From: Fimbriiglobus sp.
GTDB taxonomy: Bacteria > Planctomycetota > Planctomycetia > Gemmatales > Gemmataceae
Direction: 5' to 3'
NCBI GenBank assembly: GCA_025352585.1
Contig: JANXTD010000154.1
Coordinates: 1-6,979 of the forward strand
DNA: 6,979 bases
Shown here: positions 1 through 5,700 of the stretch, piece by piece
How positions within the stretch are numbered: position 1 is the stretch's first letter
Layout of the letters: each line of letters begins with the position of its first letter
Program-made: the position numbers and the translations under genes
The notes under the pieces: generated by a model
Seen by the model: the letters and a program-made list of their open reading frames with translations, nothing else
Told to the model about the DNA's origin: nothing
The model's database searches: none

Positions 1-1
1 C

Positions 2-79
2 GACGGCGAGCACCCGCAGGCCGGCATCTTCACTAAGAGTCTGTCCCATAAGCCCCGTAAACGCCTTGTTTCGCAGTGA
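2..79 (+). pseudogene. 3' end of an unidentified CDS, disrupted by a MITE
   Basis: Frame 2 is open from the window edge and its first 12 codons (reading DGEHPQAGIFTK) end in G or C in 11 cases, as in the window's real genes. The reading then enters the 71-bp inverted-repeat element and stops at a TGA (77-79) inside it, giving a foreign tail SLSHKPRKRLVSQ. Removing the element plus one copy of its 11-bp duplication (82 bp in total) joins this frame to the plus-strand reading that continues from 114 to a TAA at 276-278. The ancestral protein would then have ended about 53 residues later with STAAKK. The family is not recognisable from so short a piece. The downstream part has weaker third-position bias, so the ancestral extension is an inference. 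It could instead be intergenic sequence open by chance. Confidence 0.35.
30..40. repeat. Left copy of the probable 11-bp target-site duplication
   Basis: TCACTAAGAGT directly abuts the left terminal inverted repeat and matches 112-122 at all positions except the tenth (G against C). The single difference suggests the insertion is not very recent. Confidence 0.7.
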
Positions 80-111
80 TTTTACACGGCAAATCCGGGC
101 TTATGGGACAG
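41..111. mobile_element. 71-bp MITE-like element with 15-bp perfect terminal inverted repeats
   Basis: CTGTCCCATAAGCCC at 41-55 is the exact reverse complement of GGGCTTATGGGACAG at 97-111. The 41-bp centre has no coding capacity and is less GC-rich than the flanks. Immediately outside lie TCACTAAGAGT (30-40) and TCACTAAGACT (112-122), matching at 10 of 11 bases, as expected of a target-site duplication. Short length, perfect ends, no transposase and a duplication together indicate a non-autonomous element mobilised in trans. An 11-bp duplication would fit the IS4 superfamily (usually 9-12 bp), but the parent element cannot be named from this copy. A terminator hairpin is the alternative, but it would not explain the flanking direct repeat. 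Confidence 0.75.
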
Positions 112-122
112 TCACTAAGACT
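112..122. repeat. Right copy of the probable 11-bp target-site duplication
   Basis: TCACTAAGACT directly abuts the right terminal inverted repeat and pairs with 30-40. The insertion adds 82 bp in total, which is not a multiple of three, so any gene crossing the site is frameshifted. Confidence 0.7.
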
Positions 123-278
123 TCCGTTACCCCCGCGAGCACCGAGCCGGGCGAGAGTATCGGCGCGGCGAGTCGGCGTGCGACGGCACGGGTTCCCCGG
201 CAGGAAGGCGGTGCGCGACTCCACCGCGCGGCACCCGCGGACCTCATAATTCCTCACTCGACCGCTGCTAAGAAGTAA

Positions 279-488
279 ACGCTCAGCCGCTAGCCCAAGA
301 TGCGACTCCCGCAGGGCCGCCTTGTCGGCGTGTCGCGTCATACGGACCGAATACTCGTCGGGGACAGCAGTCATTGCACTGAGGATAGGGTGCGCGCGAG
401 ACTAGAGCCGGATCGTCGCCAGTTACGGATACGGACCTGTTCGAGCCAACCGGCAGGGCAAAAACTGATCCGGAGCCGGGAGCCAAAC
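279..488. other. Non-coding stretch, nothing recognised
   Basis: No frame on either strand shows sustained G/C third-position bias or a recognisable protein, and I see no tRNA-like fold or clear terminator. Open readings in this stretch look like chance products of high GC. Confidence 0.5.
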
Positions 489-549
489 GTGCCAGGTGTT
501 GGCACGGAACTGGCACTGGAAGGCACGGAATTCGGTGCTTTCGGTGCCA
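489..549. promoter_or_regulatory. Cluster of helically spaced TGGCAC/GTGCCA half-sites
   Basis: GTGCCA (489-494) and TGGCAC (500-505) form a perfect inverted repeat with a 5-bp spacer. TGGCAC recurs at 511-516, AGGCAC is at 521-526, a degenerate GTGCTT is at 535-540, and GTGCCA recurs at 544-549. The first four start 11, 11 and 10 bp apart, close to one turn of the helix, so repeated sites would sit on one face of the DNA. This resembles an operator array for a dimeric regulator. The next plus-strand gene begins about 360 bp downstream, so the target is uncertain. A decayed tandem repeat is the main alternative. Confidence 0.35.
500..515 (+). promoter_or_regulatory. Sigma-54 (-24/-12) promoter-like sequence
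   Basis: TGGCACGGAACTGGCA matches the RpoN consensus TGGCACGRNNNTTGCW with one mismatch. The diagnostic GG (501-502) and GC (513-514) have the required 10-bp gap. Transcription would begin near 526 and run rightward toward the diguanylate cyclase gene, leaving a leader of about 385 nt. The match lies inside the GGCAC repeat cluster, so it may be a by-product of that repetition. Confidence 0.3.
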
Positions 550-550
550 G

Positions 551-676
551 CTATGCCACTGATGCGAATGTGTAAACCGTTACGGGCAAAGGGTTAGGGA
601 CAATTTGCTGGACTGACATGCTGACGATGAAGTAGTTGCCCAGCCCGGTCTTCTCTTGGTCGATAGCGACGGTCAT
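551..676 (-). CDS. Short ORF or gene fragment, 41 codons, function unknown
   Basis: The minus-strand reading starts at ATG (676-674) with MTVAIDQEKTGLGNYF and ends at TAG (551-553). A purine-rich Shine-Dalgarno-like AGAAGGGGGA lies 4 nt upstream. The same frame stays open back to about 700 (VCTEKGDA) before a TAA at 701-703. From there to about codon 19, 25 of 27 codons end in G or C; after that the bias falls away. That pattern fits a truncated remnant whose first part was real coding sequence, with an eroded or foreign tail. The GNYF segment faintly recalls the N-terminus of some coproporphyrinogen-oxidase-like radical SAM proteins, but this is too weak to assign. It may equally be a genuine small protein. 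Confidence 0.3.
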   Translation of the reverse strand: MTVAIDQEKTGLGNYFIVSMSVQQIVPNPLPVTVYTFASVA

Positions 677-703
677 CGCGTCCCCCTTCTCGGTGCAGAC
701 TTA

Positions 704-899
704 CGGACTTCGAGCGTATTCTAAGGGTCGGTCGCCGCCGCGACCTGAGACTTCGCTTCAATCGAGGGGATACCGCGCGAAGGGTCTGGGACTTGCGCAG
801 TTTGTCGCGAAATTCGGTTGCGGCCGGAATTGATCGGCCGCTTCGCAGTCCTAAGCTTAAGCACCAACAGCAGTACAGTCCACGCGATCGATTCTGATC
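704..899. other. Region upstream of the diguanylate cyclase gene, no clear promoter
   Basis: No convincing gene or sigma-70 promoter is seen. CGGCCG at 821-826 is repeated at 835-840, giving an inverted repeat around an 8-bp loop, and CGATC (885-889) faces GATCG (896-900) just before the ribosome binding site. Either could be a regulatory hairpin, but both are short and GC-rich. The downstream gene's frame remains open back to a TTG at 818. Confidence 0.3.
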
Positions 900-904
900 G
901 AAGG
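900..904 (+). promoter_or_regulatory. Ribosome binding site deciding the start of the GGDEF gene
   Basis: GAAGG abuts the first of three in-frame ATG codons (905, 911, 917). Only the second lies at a usual distance (6 nt), so 911 is preferred over 905, 917 and the upstream TTG at 818. Confidence 0.45.
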
Positions 905-910
905 ATGGCG

Positions 911-2743
911 ATGGCGATGACCCCGCACCCCGATGAAGCCGCCCGGTTGCTCGCGGTGCACTCCTGTGGCGTCCTGGACACCTCGCCCGAGGCCCAGTAC
1001 GACGGAATCGCCCGGCTCGCGTCGGTGATCTGCGGCACCCCCATCGCGCTGGTGTCGCTGGTCGATCGCGACCGGCAGTGGTTCAAGGCCCGCGTCGGCC
1101 TGGAGGCCACGGAGACGCCGCGGGCCTCGTCGTTTTGCGACCACGCCCTCGCTTCCCCCGGCCTGACTGAGATTCCGGACGCGCTCGAAGACGCTCGGTT
1201 CCGCGACAACCCGTTGGTGACCGGCGGGCCGGGCATCCGCTTCTACGCCGGCGTGCCGCTGACCGACCCGGGCGGCTTCGCGCTCGGCACGCTCTGCGTG
1301 ATCGACCGGGTGCCGCGGGAACTCACGGCGGTTCAGCGCGACGCCTTGGAGACCCTCGCCGGGCAGGTCGTCGTCCTCCTCCAGACGCGGCGTCGGGTCG
1401 CGGAACTGGAGCAGGCCCAGGCGCGGCTCGTCACGGAGCAGGAGCGCTTCCGGGCGTTCATGGACAACAGCCCCGCCGTCGCGTTCATGAAAGACGACGG
1501 CGGCCGCTTCGTCTACGTCAACGAGACCCTGACCCGCCGCTTCGGGATGCCTGCGGAGGCTTGGCTGGGCAAAACCGACGTGGAACTTTGGGGGCCGGAA
1601 GTCGGCGGGGCGTTGCGTCAGACCGACCTCGACATCCTGGCTTCCGGCGAAACCCACTCCCTTTACGAGACCGTGCCGACTCCCGACGGGGAGTCGTCCC
1701 ACTGGCACGTCTTCAAGTTCCCGTTCACCGACGCCACGGGGCAACACTTCCTGGCCGGCATGGCGGTCGATCGCACCGCGGAGCGGCGCGCCGAGGAGGC
1801 CGTCCGGGCCAGCGAGGAGAAGTTCCGCACCGTCGTGAACGGGTTGGCCGAGGGGGTGCTGCTGATCGACGCCGTGAGCAAGGCGGTCCTCGAGTCGAAC
1901 TTCGCGGCCTGCCGGCTCTTCGGCTACGCCGCCGCGGAACTCGCCACGCGGACCCTCTACGACCTCTGCACCCACGACCGGGCGAGCCTCGGCGCCAACT
2001 GCGAGAGGGTCCGCCTGTTGGGCCGGTACTCCGTGGGCCGGCGGCGCTACCGGCACCGCGACGGCACGACGCTGGACCTCGAGCTGAGCGCGAGCCTGTT
2101 GCACCAAAGCGGCCGGCAGGTCATCGACATCGTCTTCCGCGACGTGAGCGAAGCGATGCGTATCGAGGAACGCTTGCACTTGTACCAACTCCGACTCGAA
2201 CGCGCGAACGAGCAGTTGCGGCAACTCGCGGTCACCGACGGGCTGACGGGGGTCAAGAACCGCGCGGCCTTCGACGCCCGGCTCGCCGAGAGCTACGAGC
2301 GGGCGACCCGGCACGGCCAGGCTTTGTCGGTCGTCCTCCTCGATGTCGATCACTTCAAGGCGTTTAACGACACTTTCGGCCACCCGGCCGGCGACGAAGT
2401 GCTGAAGGCCGTGGCGGCGACCGTCGCCGGCGCGGCTCGCTCCACCGACACCGTCGCCCGCTACGGCGGCGAGGAGTTCGTGCTGGTGCTCCCCGACACC
2501 GACTACGCCGGGGCGATGGTCATGGCCGAGCGGTGTCGTCAGGCGGTCGCCGAGGCGAAATGGCAGTCGCGGCCGATCACCGTGAGCGTCGGCGTGAGTA
2601 CTTTGACACCCGAAACGGCGGACGTCGCGGAGATGGTCCGCGAGGCCGACGAAGCGTTATACCGCTCGAAACAGGCCGGCCGCAACCGCGTGAACCACGG
2701 CAGCGGGGCCGTCGGCCTCCACGCCCTGACCCGCGCGACCTGA
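911..2743 (+). CDS. GAF-PAS-PAS-GGDEF diguanylate cyclase
   Basis: This 610-residue protein probably condenses two GTP into cyclic di-GMP in response to signals bound by three N-terminal sensor domains. It has no signal peptide or membrane segment and should be cytoplasmic. Domains in order: GAF (about 10-160, with SFCDHAL and RFYAGVPL motifs), PAS (about 178-295), PAS (about 300-418), a short coiled linker (about 417-440) and GGDEF (about 440-597). The active-site motif is GGEEF (519-523). D478, N486, D495 and E521 fall at the spacing of the metal- and GTP-binding residues of PleD. RSTD (510-513) sits five residues before GGEEF, as in a working inhibitory I-site, so product feedback is expected. 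There is no EAL or HD-GYP domain. Start 911 is chosen from the GAAGG spacing; 905 or TTG 818 would add 2 or 31 residues of unconserved sequence. The ligands of the sensor domains cannot be predicted. Confidence 0.93.
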   Translation: MAMTPHPDEAARLLAVHSCGVLDTSPEAQYDGIARLASVICGTPIALVSLVDRDRQWFKARVGLEATETPRASSFCDHALASPGLTEIPDALEDARFRDNPLVTGGPGIRFYAGVPLTDPGGFALGTLCVIDRVPRELTAVQRDALETLAGQVVVLLQTRRRVAELEQAQARLVTEQERFRAFMDNSPAVAFMKDDGGRFVYVNETLTRRFGMPAEAWLGKTDVELWGPEVGGALRQTDLDILASGETHSLYETVPTPDGESSHWHVFKFPFTDATGQHFLAGMAVDRTAERRAEEAVRASEEKFRTVVNGLAEGVLLIDAVSKAVLESNFAACRLFGYAAAELATRTLYDLCTHDRASLGANCERVRLLGRYSVGRRRYRHRDGTTLDLELSASLLHQSGRQVIDIVFRDVSEAMRIEERLHLYQLRLERANEQLRQLAVTDGLTGVKNRAAFDARLAESYERATRHGQALSVVLLDVDHFKAFNDTFGHPAGDEVLKAVAATVAGAARSTDTVARYGGEEFVLVLPDTDYAGAMVMAERCRQAVAEAKWQSRPITVSVGVSTLTPETADVAEMVREADEALYRSKQAGRNRVNHGSGAVGLHALTRAT

Positions 2744-2808
2744 CCGGAATGGCGCGCGACTGCCGCCGGGTGACGCGTAAACTGGTGTGCCGGTCCGCCC
2801 GCGGAGTC

Positions 2809-2813
2809 AGGAG
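2809..2813 (+). promoter_or_regulatory. Ribosome binding site deciding the DUF1003 start
   Basis: AGGAG lies 9 nt before the GTG at 2823. An earlier in-frame GTG at 2787 has no comparable site, so the later start is preferred. Confidence 0.6.
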
Positions 2814-2822
2814 TTTGCCGCC

Positions 2823-3356
2823 GTGTCGTCCGCCCCGTTAAATCCGACGGCCCGCAAGAACGTCGAGGCCATCGCCCAACTCGAACAGCAGTTGCATGGC
2901 CGGCGGTCGCGGGCCGAGCGGGTCAGCGACCGGGTGGCGCGGTTCTTCGGCAGTCTGGGCTTCGTCGCCGCCCACGTCGTGGCGTTTACTGCCTGGATTG
3001 CGTCTAACGTCCACGTTGTCCCCGGCGTGCCGGCGTTCGACCCGTACCCGTTCCCCTTCCTCGGCTTCGTCGTCGGCGTCGAATTCATCTTCCTGACGAC
3101 GTTCGTCCTGATCAACCAGAACGTGCAATCGAGGCGGCAAGAGCAGTGGGGCCACTTGACCCTGCAGGTCTGTTTGCTGACCGAACAGGAGGTGACCAAG
3201 ACGATGCAGATGCTCCACCTCGTCTGCCGACACTTCAAACTCGAGAGTGCCGCGGCCGATCAGGAGTCGAACGACTTGGCCCAGGCGACGCCGGTGACGG
3301 AACTGGTCGCCGAGATCGAGAAGGCGCGCGAGGCCGACGCGGCCGACGCCCCGTGA
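2823..3356 (+). CDS. DUF1003 family membrane protein
   Basis: This 177-residue protein matches the DUF1003 pattern. After a charged N-terminal region (about 1-40, with DRVARFFGS at 36-44) come a first membrane helix (about 45-61), a short loop with FDPYPFP (72-78), a second helix (about 79-97), then INQNVQSRRQE (97-107) and an amphipathic C-terminal helix. Both ends are probably cytoplasmic. The molecular function of DUF1003 proteins is not established. The start is the GTG at 2823, supported by AGGAG; using GTG 2787 would add 12 residues (189 in total). The gene follows the diguanylate cyclase by 79 bp with no obvious terminator, so cotranscription is possible but a functional link is only a guess. 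It ends 5 bp from the convergent propeller gene. Confidence 0.88.
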   Translation: MSSAPLNPTARKNVEAIAQLEQQLHGRRSRAERVSDRVARFFGSLGFVAAHVVAFTAWIASNVHVVPGVPAFDPYPFPFLGFVVGVEFIFLTTFVLINQNVQSRRQEQWGHLTLQVCLLTEQEVTKTMQMLHLVCRHFKLESAAADQESNDLAQATPVTELVAEIEKAREADAADAP

Positions 3357-3365
3357 CCGGGTCAC
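3353..3365. repeat. 13-bp perfect palindrome across two convergent stop codons
   Basis: GTGACC-G-GGTCAC contains the TGA of the DUF1003 gene (3354-3356) and, on the other strand, the TGA of the propeller gene (3362-3364). It could act as a minimal bidirectional terminator stem, but the loop is a single base and no T-run follows. The symmetry may simply reflect two facing TGA codons with similar flanks. Confidence 0.5.
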
Positions 3366-4459
3366 TTCGCGCCGAGCTTGTAGAGCGTGCCCTTGTCCGT
3401 TCCCACCAGGACGCAGTCCGGGCCGACGCCGACCGTGCCGCCGACGGCGCTGTCGAGCGTGATCGCCTGGGCGAGCTTGCCCGTGGCGAGGTTGAGGGCG
3501 TAGAACTCGCCGGTGTTCGACAGGCAGCCCACATAGACGCGGTTGCCGACGACCACCGGCGACGCATCGACGTTGCCCTCGGTCACGAAGCTCCACTTCT
3601 CCTGACCGGTCGCGCGGTCGAGGGCGTAGACCCGCTTGTCGCGCCCGCCGATGACCACGAGGTCTTTGGTGACCGCCGCGGACGAGTAAAACGGCTGCTG
3701 GCGGCGCTTGGCCTCGAACTCCCAACTCTTCTTGAGCGACTTCCAGTTCACCGCCAGCACCTGATTCGTCATGGTGCCGACGTAGACGTTGTCCCCCTCG
3801 ACCGCCCCGGTCGCCGCCGCCTGGCCGCCGAGATCGACCGTGCCGAGCGGCTTGCCGGTCGCCACATCAACGACGTGCAACAGGCTGTCACAGCCGGCCA
3901 CGAAGGTGCGGTCGCCGGCGGTCGCGGCCGCGGCGTTGATGGGGCCGTCGATCTTGTACTCCCAGACCTTCTTGCCGTCTCGGGTGAGGCGGTACAGCGT
4001 CGAGTCGTGCGAGCCGATGAGCACGTCACTGCCGACGAAATTGGGCGCGGCATGGATCTCGCCCTGGGTCTCGAAGGTCCAGAGCAACTCGCCCTTGGCG
4101 GCATCGACGGCGTAGAACTTGCCTTCGAGGTCGCCGACGTAGACGCGGCCGCCGTCGTAGCCCGGCGACGCCTTGAACGAGCCGAGTTTCCGCTTCCAGA
4201 CTTGCTGGCCGGACTTCAAGTCGATCGCGTACAGGTGCTTGTCGAGGCAGGCGACGTAGACGACGTTGCCGACGACGAGCGGCGTCGTCTCGATGGCGTC
4301 GCCGCACTTGAACGCCCAGACTTCGGCGAGCTGGTCCGGCAGGGTCGCCACCCCGACGCCGCGCATCTGGGCGTCGCCGCGGGCCAGCGGCCAGTCTGCG
4401 GCCCCCGCCACCGATGCGGCGAGCGTCAGGAGCAAAACCCCGGCGGCGTAGTGCTTCAT
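3362..4459 (-). CDS. Exported PQQ-like beta-propeller repeat protein
   Basis: This 365-residue protein begins with a Sec-type signal peptide (lysine at 2, hydrophobic core about 5-17, likely cleavage after AGA at 18-20), so it should act in the periplasm or be membrane-associated. The rest is a propeller built from repeats of about 40 residues with the PQQ/BamB pattern: a strand, a YV(A/G) or YAxD turn, TG or KG, then a tryptophan strand. Blade tryptophans are clear at 48, 88, 127, 166, 246 and 289, with degenerate positions near 206 and 329, suggesting about eight blades. No dehydrogenase active-site segments of true quinoproteins are visible and the protein is short, so a scaffold or binding role is as likely as a redox one. 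It starts 8 bp after the alcohol dehydrogenase stop, with GAGAG overlapping that region as a weak ribosome binding site, so it is probably the last gene of the operon. Confidence 0.9.
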   Translation of the reverse strand: MKHYAAGVLLLTLAASVAGAADWPLARGDAQMRGVGVATLPDQLAEVWAFKCGDAIETTPLVVGNVVYVACLDKHLYAIDLKSGQQVWKRKLGSFKASPGYDGGRVYVGDLEGKFYAVDAAKGELLWTFETQGEIHAAPNFVGSDVLIGSHDSTLYRLTRDGKKVWEYKIDGPINAAAATAGDRTFVAGCDSLLHVVDVATGKPLGTVDLGGQAAATGAVEGDNVYVGTMTNQVLAVNWKSLKKSWEFEAKRRQQPFYSSAAVTKDLVVIGGRDKRVYALDRATGQEKWSFVTEGNVDASPVVVGNRVYVGCLSNTGEFYALNLATGKLAQAITLDSAVGGTVGVGPDCVLVGTDKGTLYKLGAK

Positions 4460-4467
4460 GGCGTCTC

Positions 4468-5700
4468 TCAGTAGGCGGCCTGGTAGATCGACAGCAAGTC
4501 GGCGTCGGTGACCGGCCGCGGGTTAAACCGCGCCGTCCACTGCTGGTTGGCTTCCTCGGCGAGCAGCGGCAAGATGCTCTCGCTGACGCCGCAGTCCCGC
4601 AAGCGCGTCGGCAGCCCCGCGGCCACGGTCATCGCCGTTACCCGCCGCGCCAACTCCTCACCAGGGTTCTCAAAACCGGGCAGCAGTTCGGCGTACAGGT
4701 GCGAGACGGTCACGGCGTTGTAGCGGACGACGTGCGGCAACATCACGCCGATGGCGACGCCGTGGGTCAGGCCGTAGTGGGCCGTCAGCGGGTTAGCGCA
4801 ACTGTGGGTCGCCCCGAGCATCGCGTTCTCGATGGCGGTGCCGGCGAGGTGGGCACCGATCTGCATGGCCGAGCGCGCCGCCAGGTCGCCGGGCGTCTGC
4901 AAGACCGCCTCGAAGTTGGTCGCCAGGTGCCGCCACGCCGCCGACGCCGCGGCCACCGAGATCGCGTTGCGGCGGGTGCAGACGAACGCCTCCAGCGCGT
5001 GCGCCACGGCGTCGATGCCGGTCACGGCCGTCACCATGCGCGGCTGCGACAGGGTCAACTCGGGGTCGAGGATGGCGACGCGGAACGCCGCCTTCTTGTC
5101 ACCGCACGCCATCTTCAGGTGCGACGACTCGTCGGTGATCAGCGCGTAACTTTGGGCTTCGCTGCCGGTGCCGGAGGTCGTCGGCACGCCGACGCTCGGC
5201 AACATCGGCTTGGTCGCCTTGCCGTGGCCCTTGTAGTCGGCCATGCGGCCGCCGTTGGTCAAAAGGAAGTTGACGCCCTTCGCGCAGTCCATCGAACTGC
5301 CCCCACCCACGGCCACGATTGCATCAACGCCGTGCGACCGGGCAAACGCGACGCCGTTGCCGACGTGGCGCTCGGTGGGGTTCTCCTGGACGCCGTCGAA
5401 GGTGAAGACTTGCAAGCCCGCTTCGCTCAGCGACGCGGCCGCCCGCTGGGGGTGGCCGACGGTCGCGAGGCCGGGGTCGGTCACGAGCAAAACCCGCGTC
5501 GCCCCGAGGCCGCGGGTCAACTCGCCGAGGCGGTGCAGTGCCCCCGGCGCGAACACAACACGGCCGAGCGGCTCGTAGTCAAACGGCGGGGACGCCGGCC
5601 CCGACGCTGGCGACGGCGGGCTGCTGGGGTGCGGCGTGGCTGGTGGGGGCGATGTTGAGGGCACGCTGCCGGTAGAGGTGGGTGAAGAGGTTCCCTTCAT
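4468..5700 (-). CDS. Iron-containing alcohol dehydrogenase
   Basis: This enzyme probably interconverts an alcohol and an aldehyde using NAD(P) in the cytoplasm. The 410 residues show the group III fold: a Rossmann-like N-terminal domain with GGGSSMD (132-138), the PTTSGTGSE signature (173-181), and a helical metal domain. D230 and H234 (TGIDAVAH), H299 and H313 match the spacing of the four Fe ligands of E. coli FucO (D196, H200, H263, H277). The position of FucO H267, near the active site, is N303. The first 39 residues are Ser/Pro-rich and unlike the family, which begins near FDYEPLGRVVF (40-50). They are encoded inside the 3' end of the aldehyde dehydrogenase gene in another frame. ATG 5700 is used; GTG 5664 is the only other upstream candidate and neither has a strong ribosome binding site. 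The substrate is unknown. Confidence 0.93.
   Translation of the reverse strand: MKGTSSPTSTGSVPSTSPPPATPHPSSPPSPASGPASPPFDYEPLGRVVFAPGALHRLGELTRGLGATRVLLVTDPGLATVGHPQRAAASLSEAGLQVFTFDGVQENPTERHVGNGVAFARSHGVDAIVAVGGGSSMDCAKGVNFLLTNGGRMADYKGHGKATKPMLPSVGVPTTSGTGSEAQSYALITDESSHLKMACGDKKAAFRVAILDPELTLSQPRMVTAVTGIDAVAHALEAFVCTRRNAISVAAASAAWRHLATNFEAVLQTPGDLAARSAMQIGAHLAGTAIENAMLGATHSCANPLTAHYGLTHGVAIGVMLPHVVRYNAVTVSHLYAELLPGFENPGEELARRVTAMTVAAGLPTRLRDCGVSESILPLLAEEANQQWTARFNPRPVTDADLLSIYQAAY

Noticed and set aside
41..111. Rho-independent terminator
   Set aside because: The stems are 15 bp but separated by 41 bp with no T-run, and flanking direct repeats point to transposition instead.
33..374. 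113-codon minus-strand ORF across the MITE
   Set aside because: It runs through the inverted-repeat element and has no recognisable protein or good codon bias, so it is more likely chance.
720..830. Minus-strand fragment reading EFRDKLRKSQTLRAV, resembling an aldolase N-terminus
   Set aside because: The similarity is too short, no start or continuation is found, and downstream residues turn Arg-rich as in chance frames.
857..2383. Long 508-codon minus-strand ORF opposite the diguanylate cyclase
   Set aside because: It mirrors the GC-rich third positions of the plus-strand gene, has no family resemblance and is rich in Arg, Gly, Val and Ala, as expected of an antisense shadow.
3362..4459. 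True PQQ-dependent alcohol dehydrogenase
   Set aside because: At 365 residues it is much shorter than quinoprotein dehydrogenases and shows only the repeat pattern, with no visible cofactor-site segments.
3146..4474. 442-codon plus-strand ORF opposite the propeller gene
   Set aside because: Its product is a low-complexity Arg/Val/Asp/Ala string with no motif, while the minus strand encodes a clear signal peptide and propeller repeats.
4414..5658. 414-codon plus-strand ORF opposite the alcohol dehydrogenase
   Set aside because: It is an antisense shadow; the minus strand carries the complete Fe-ADH signatures.
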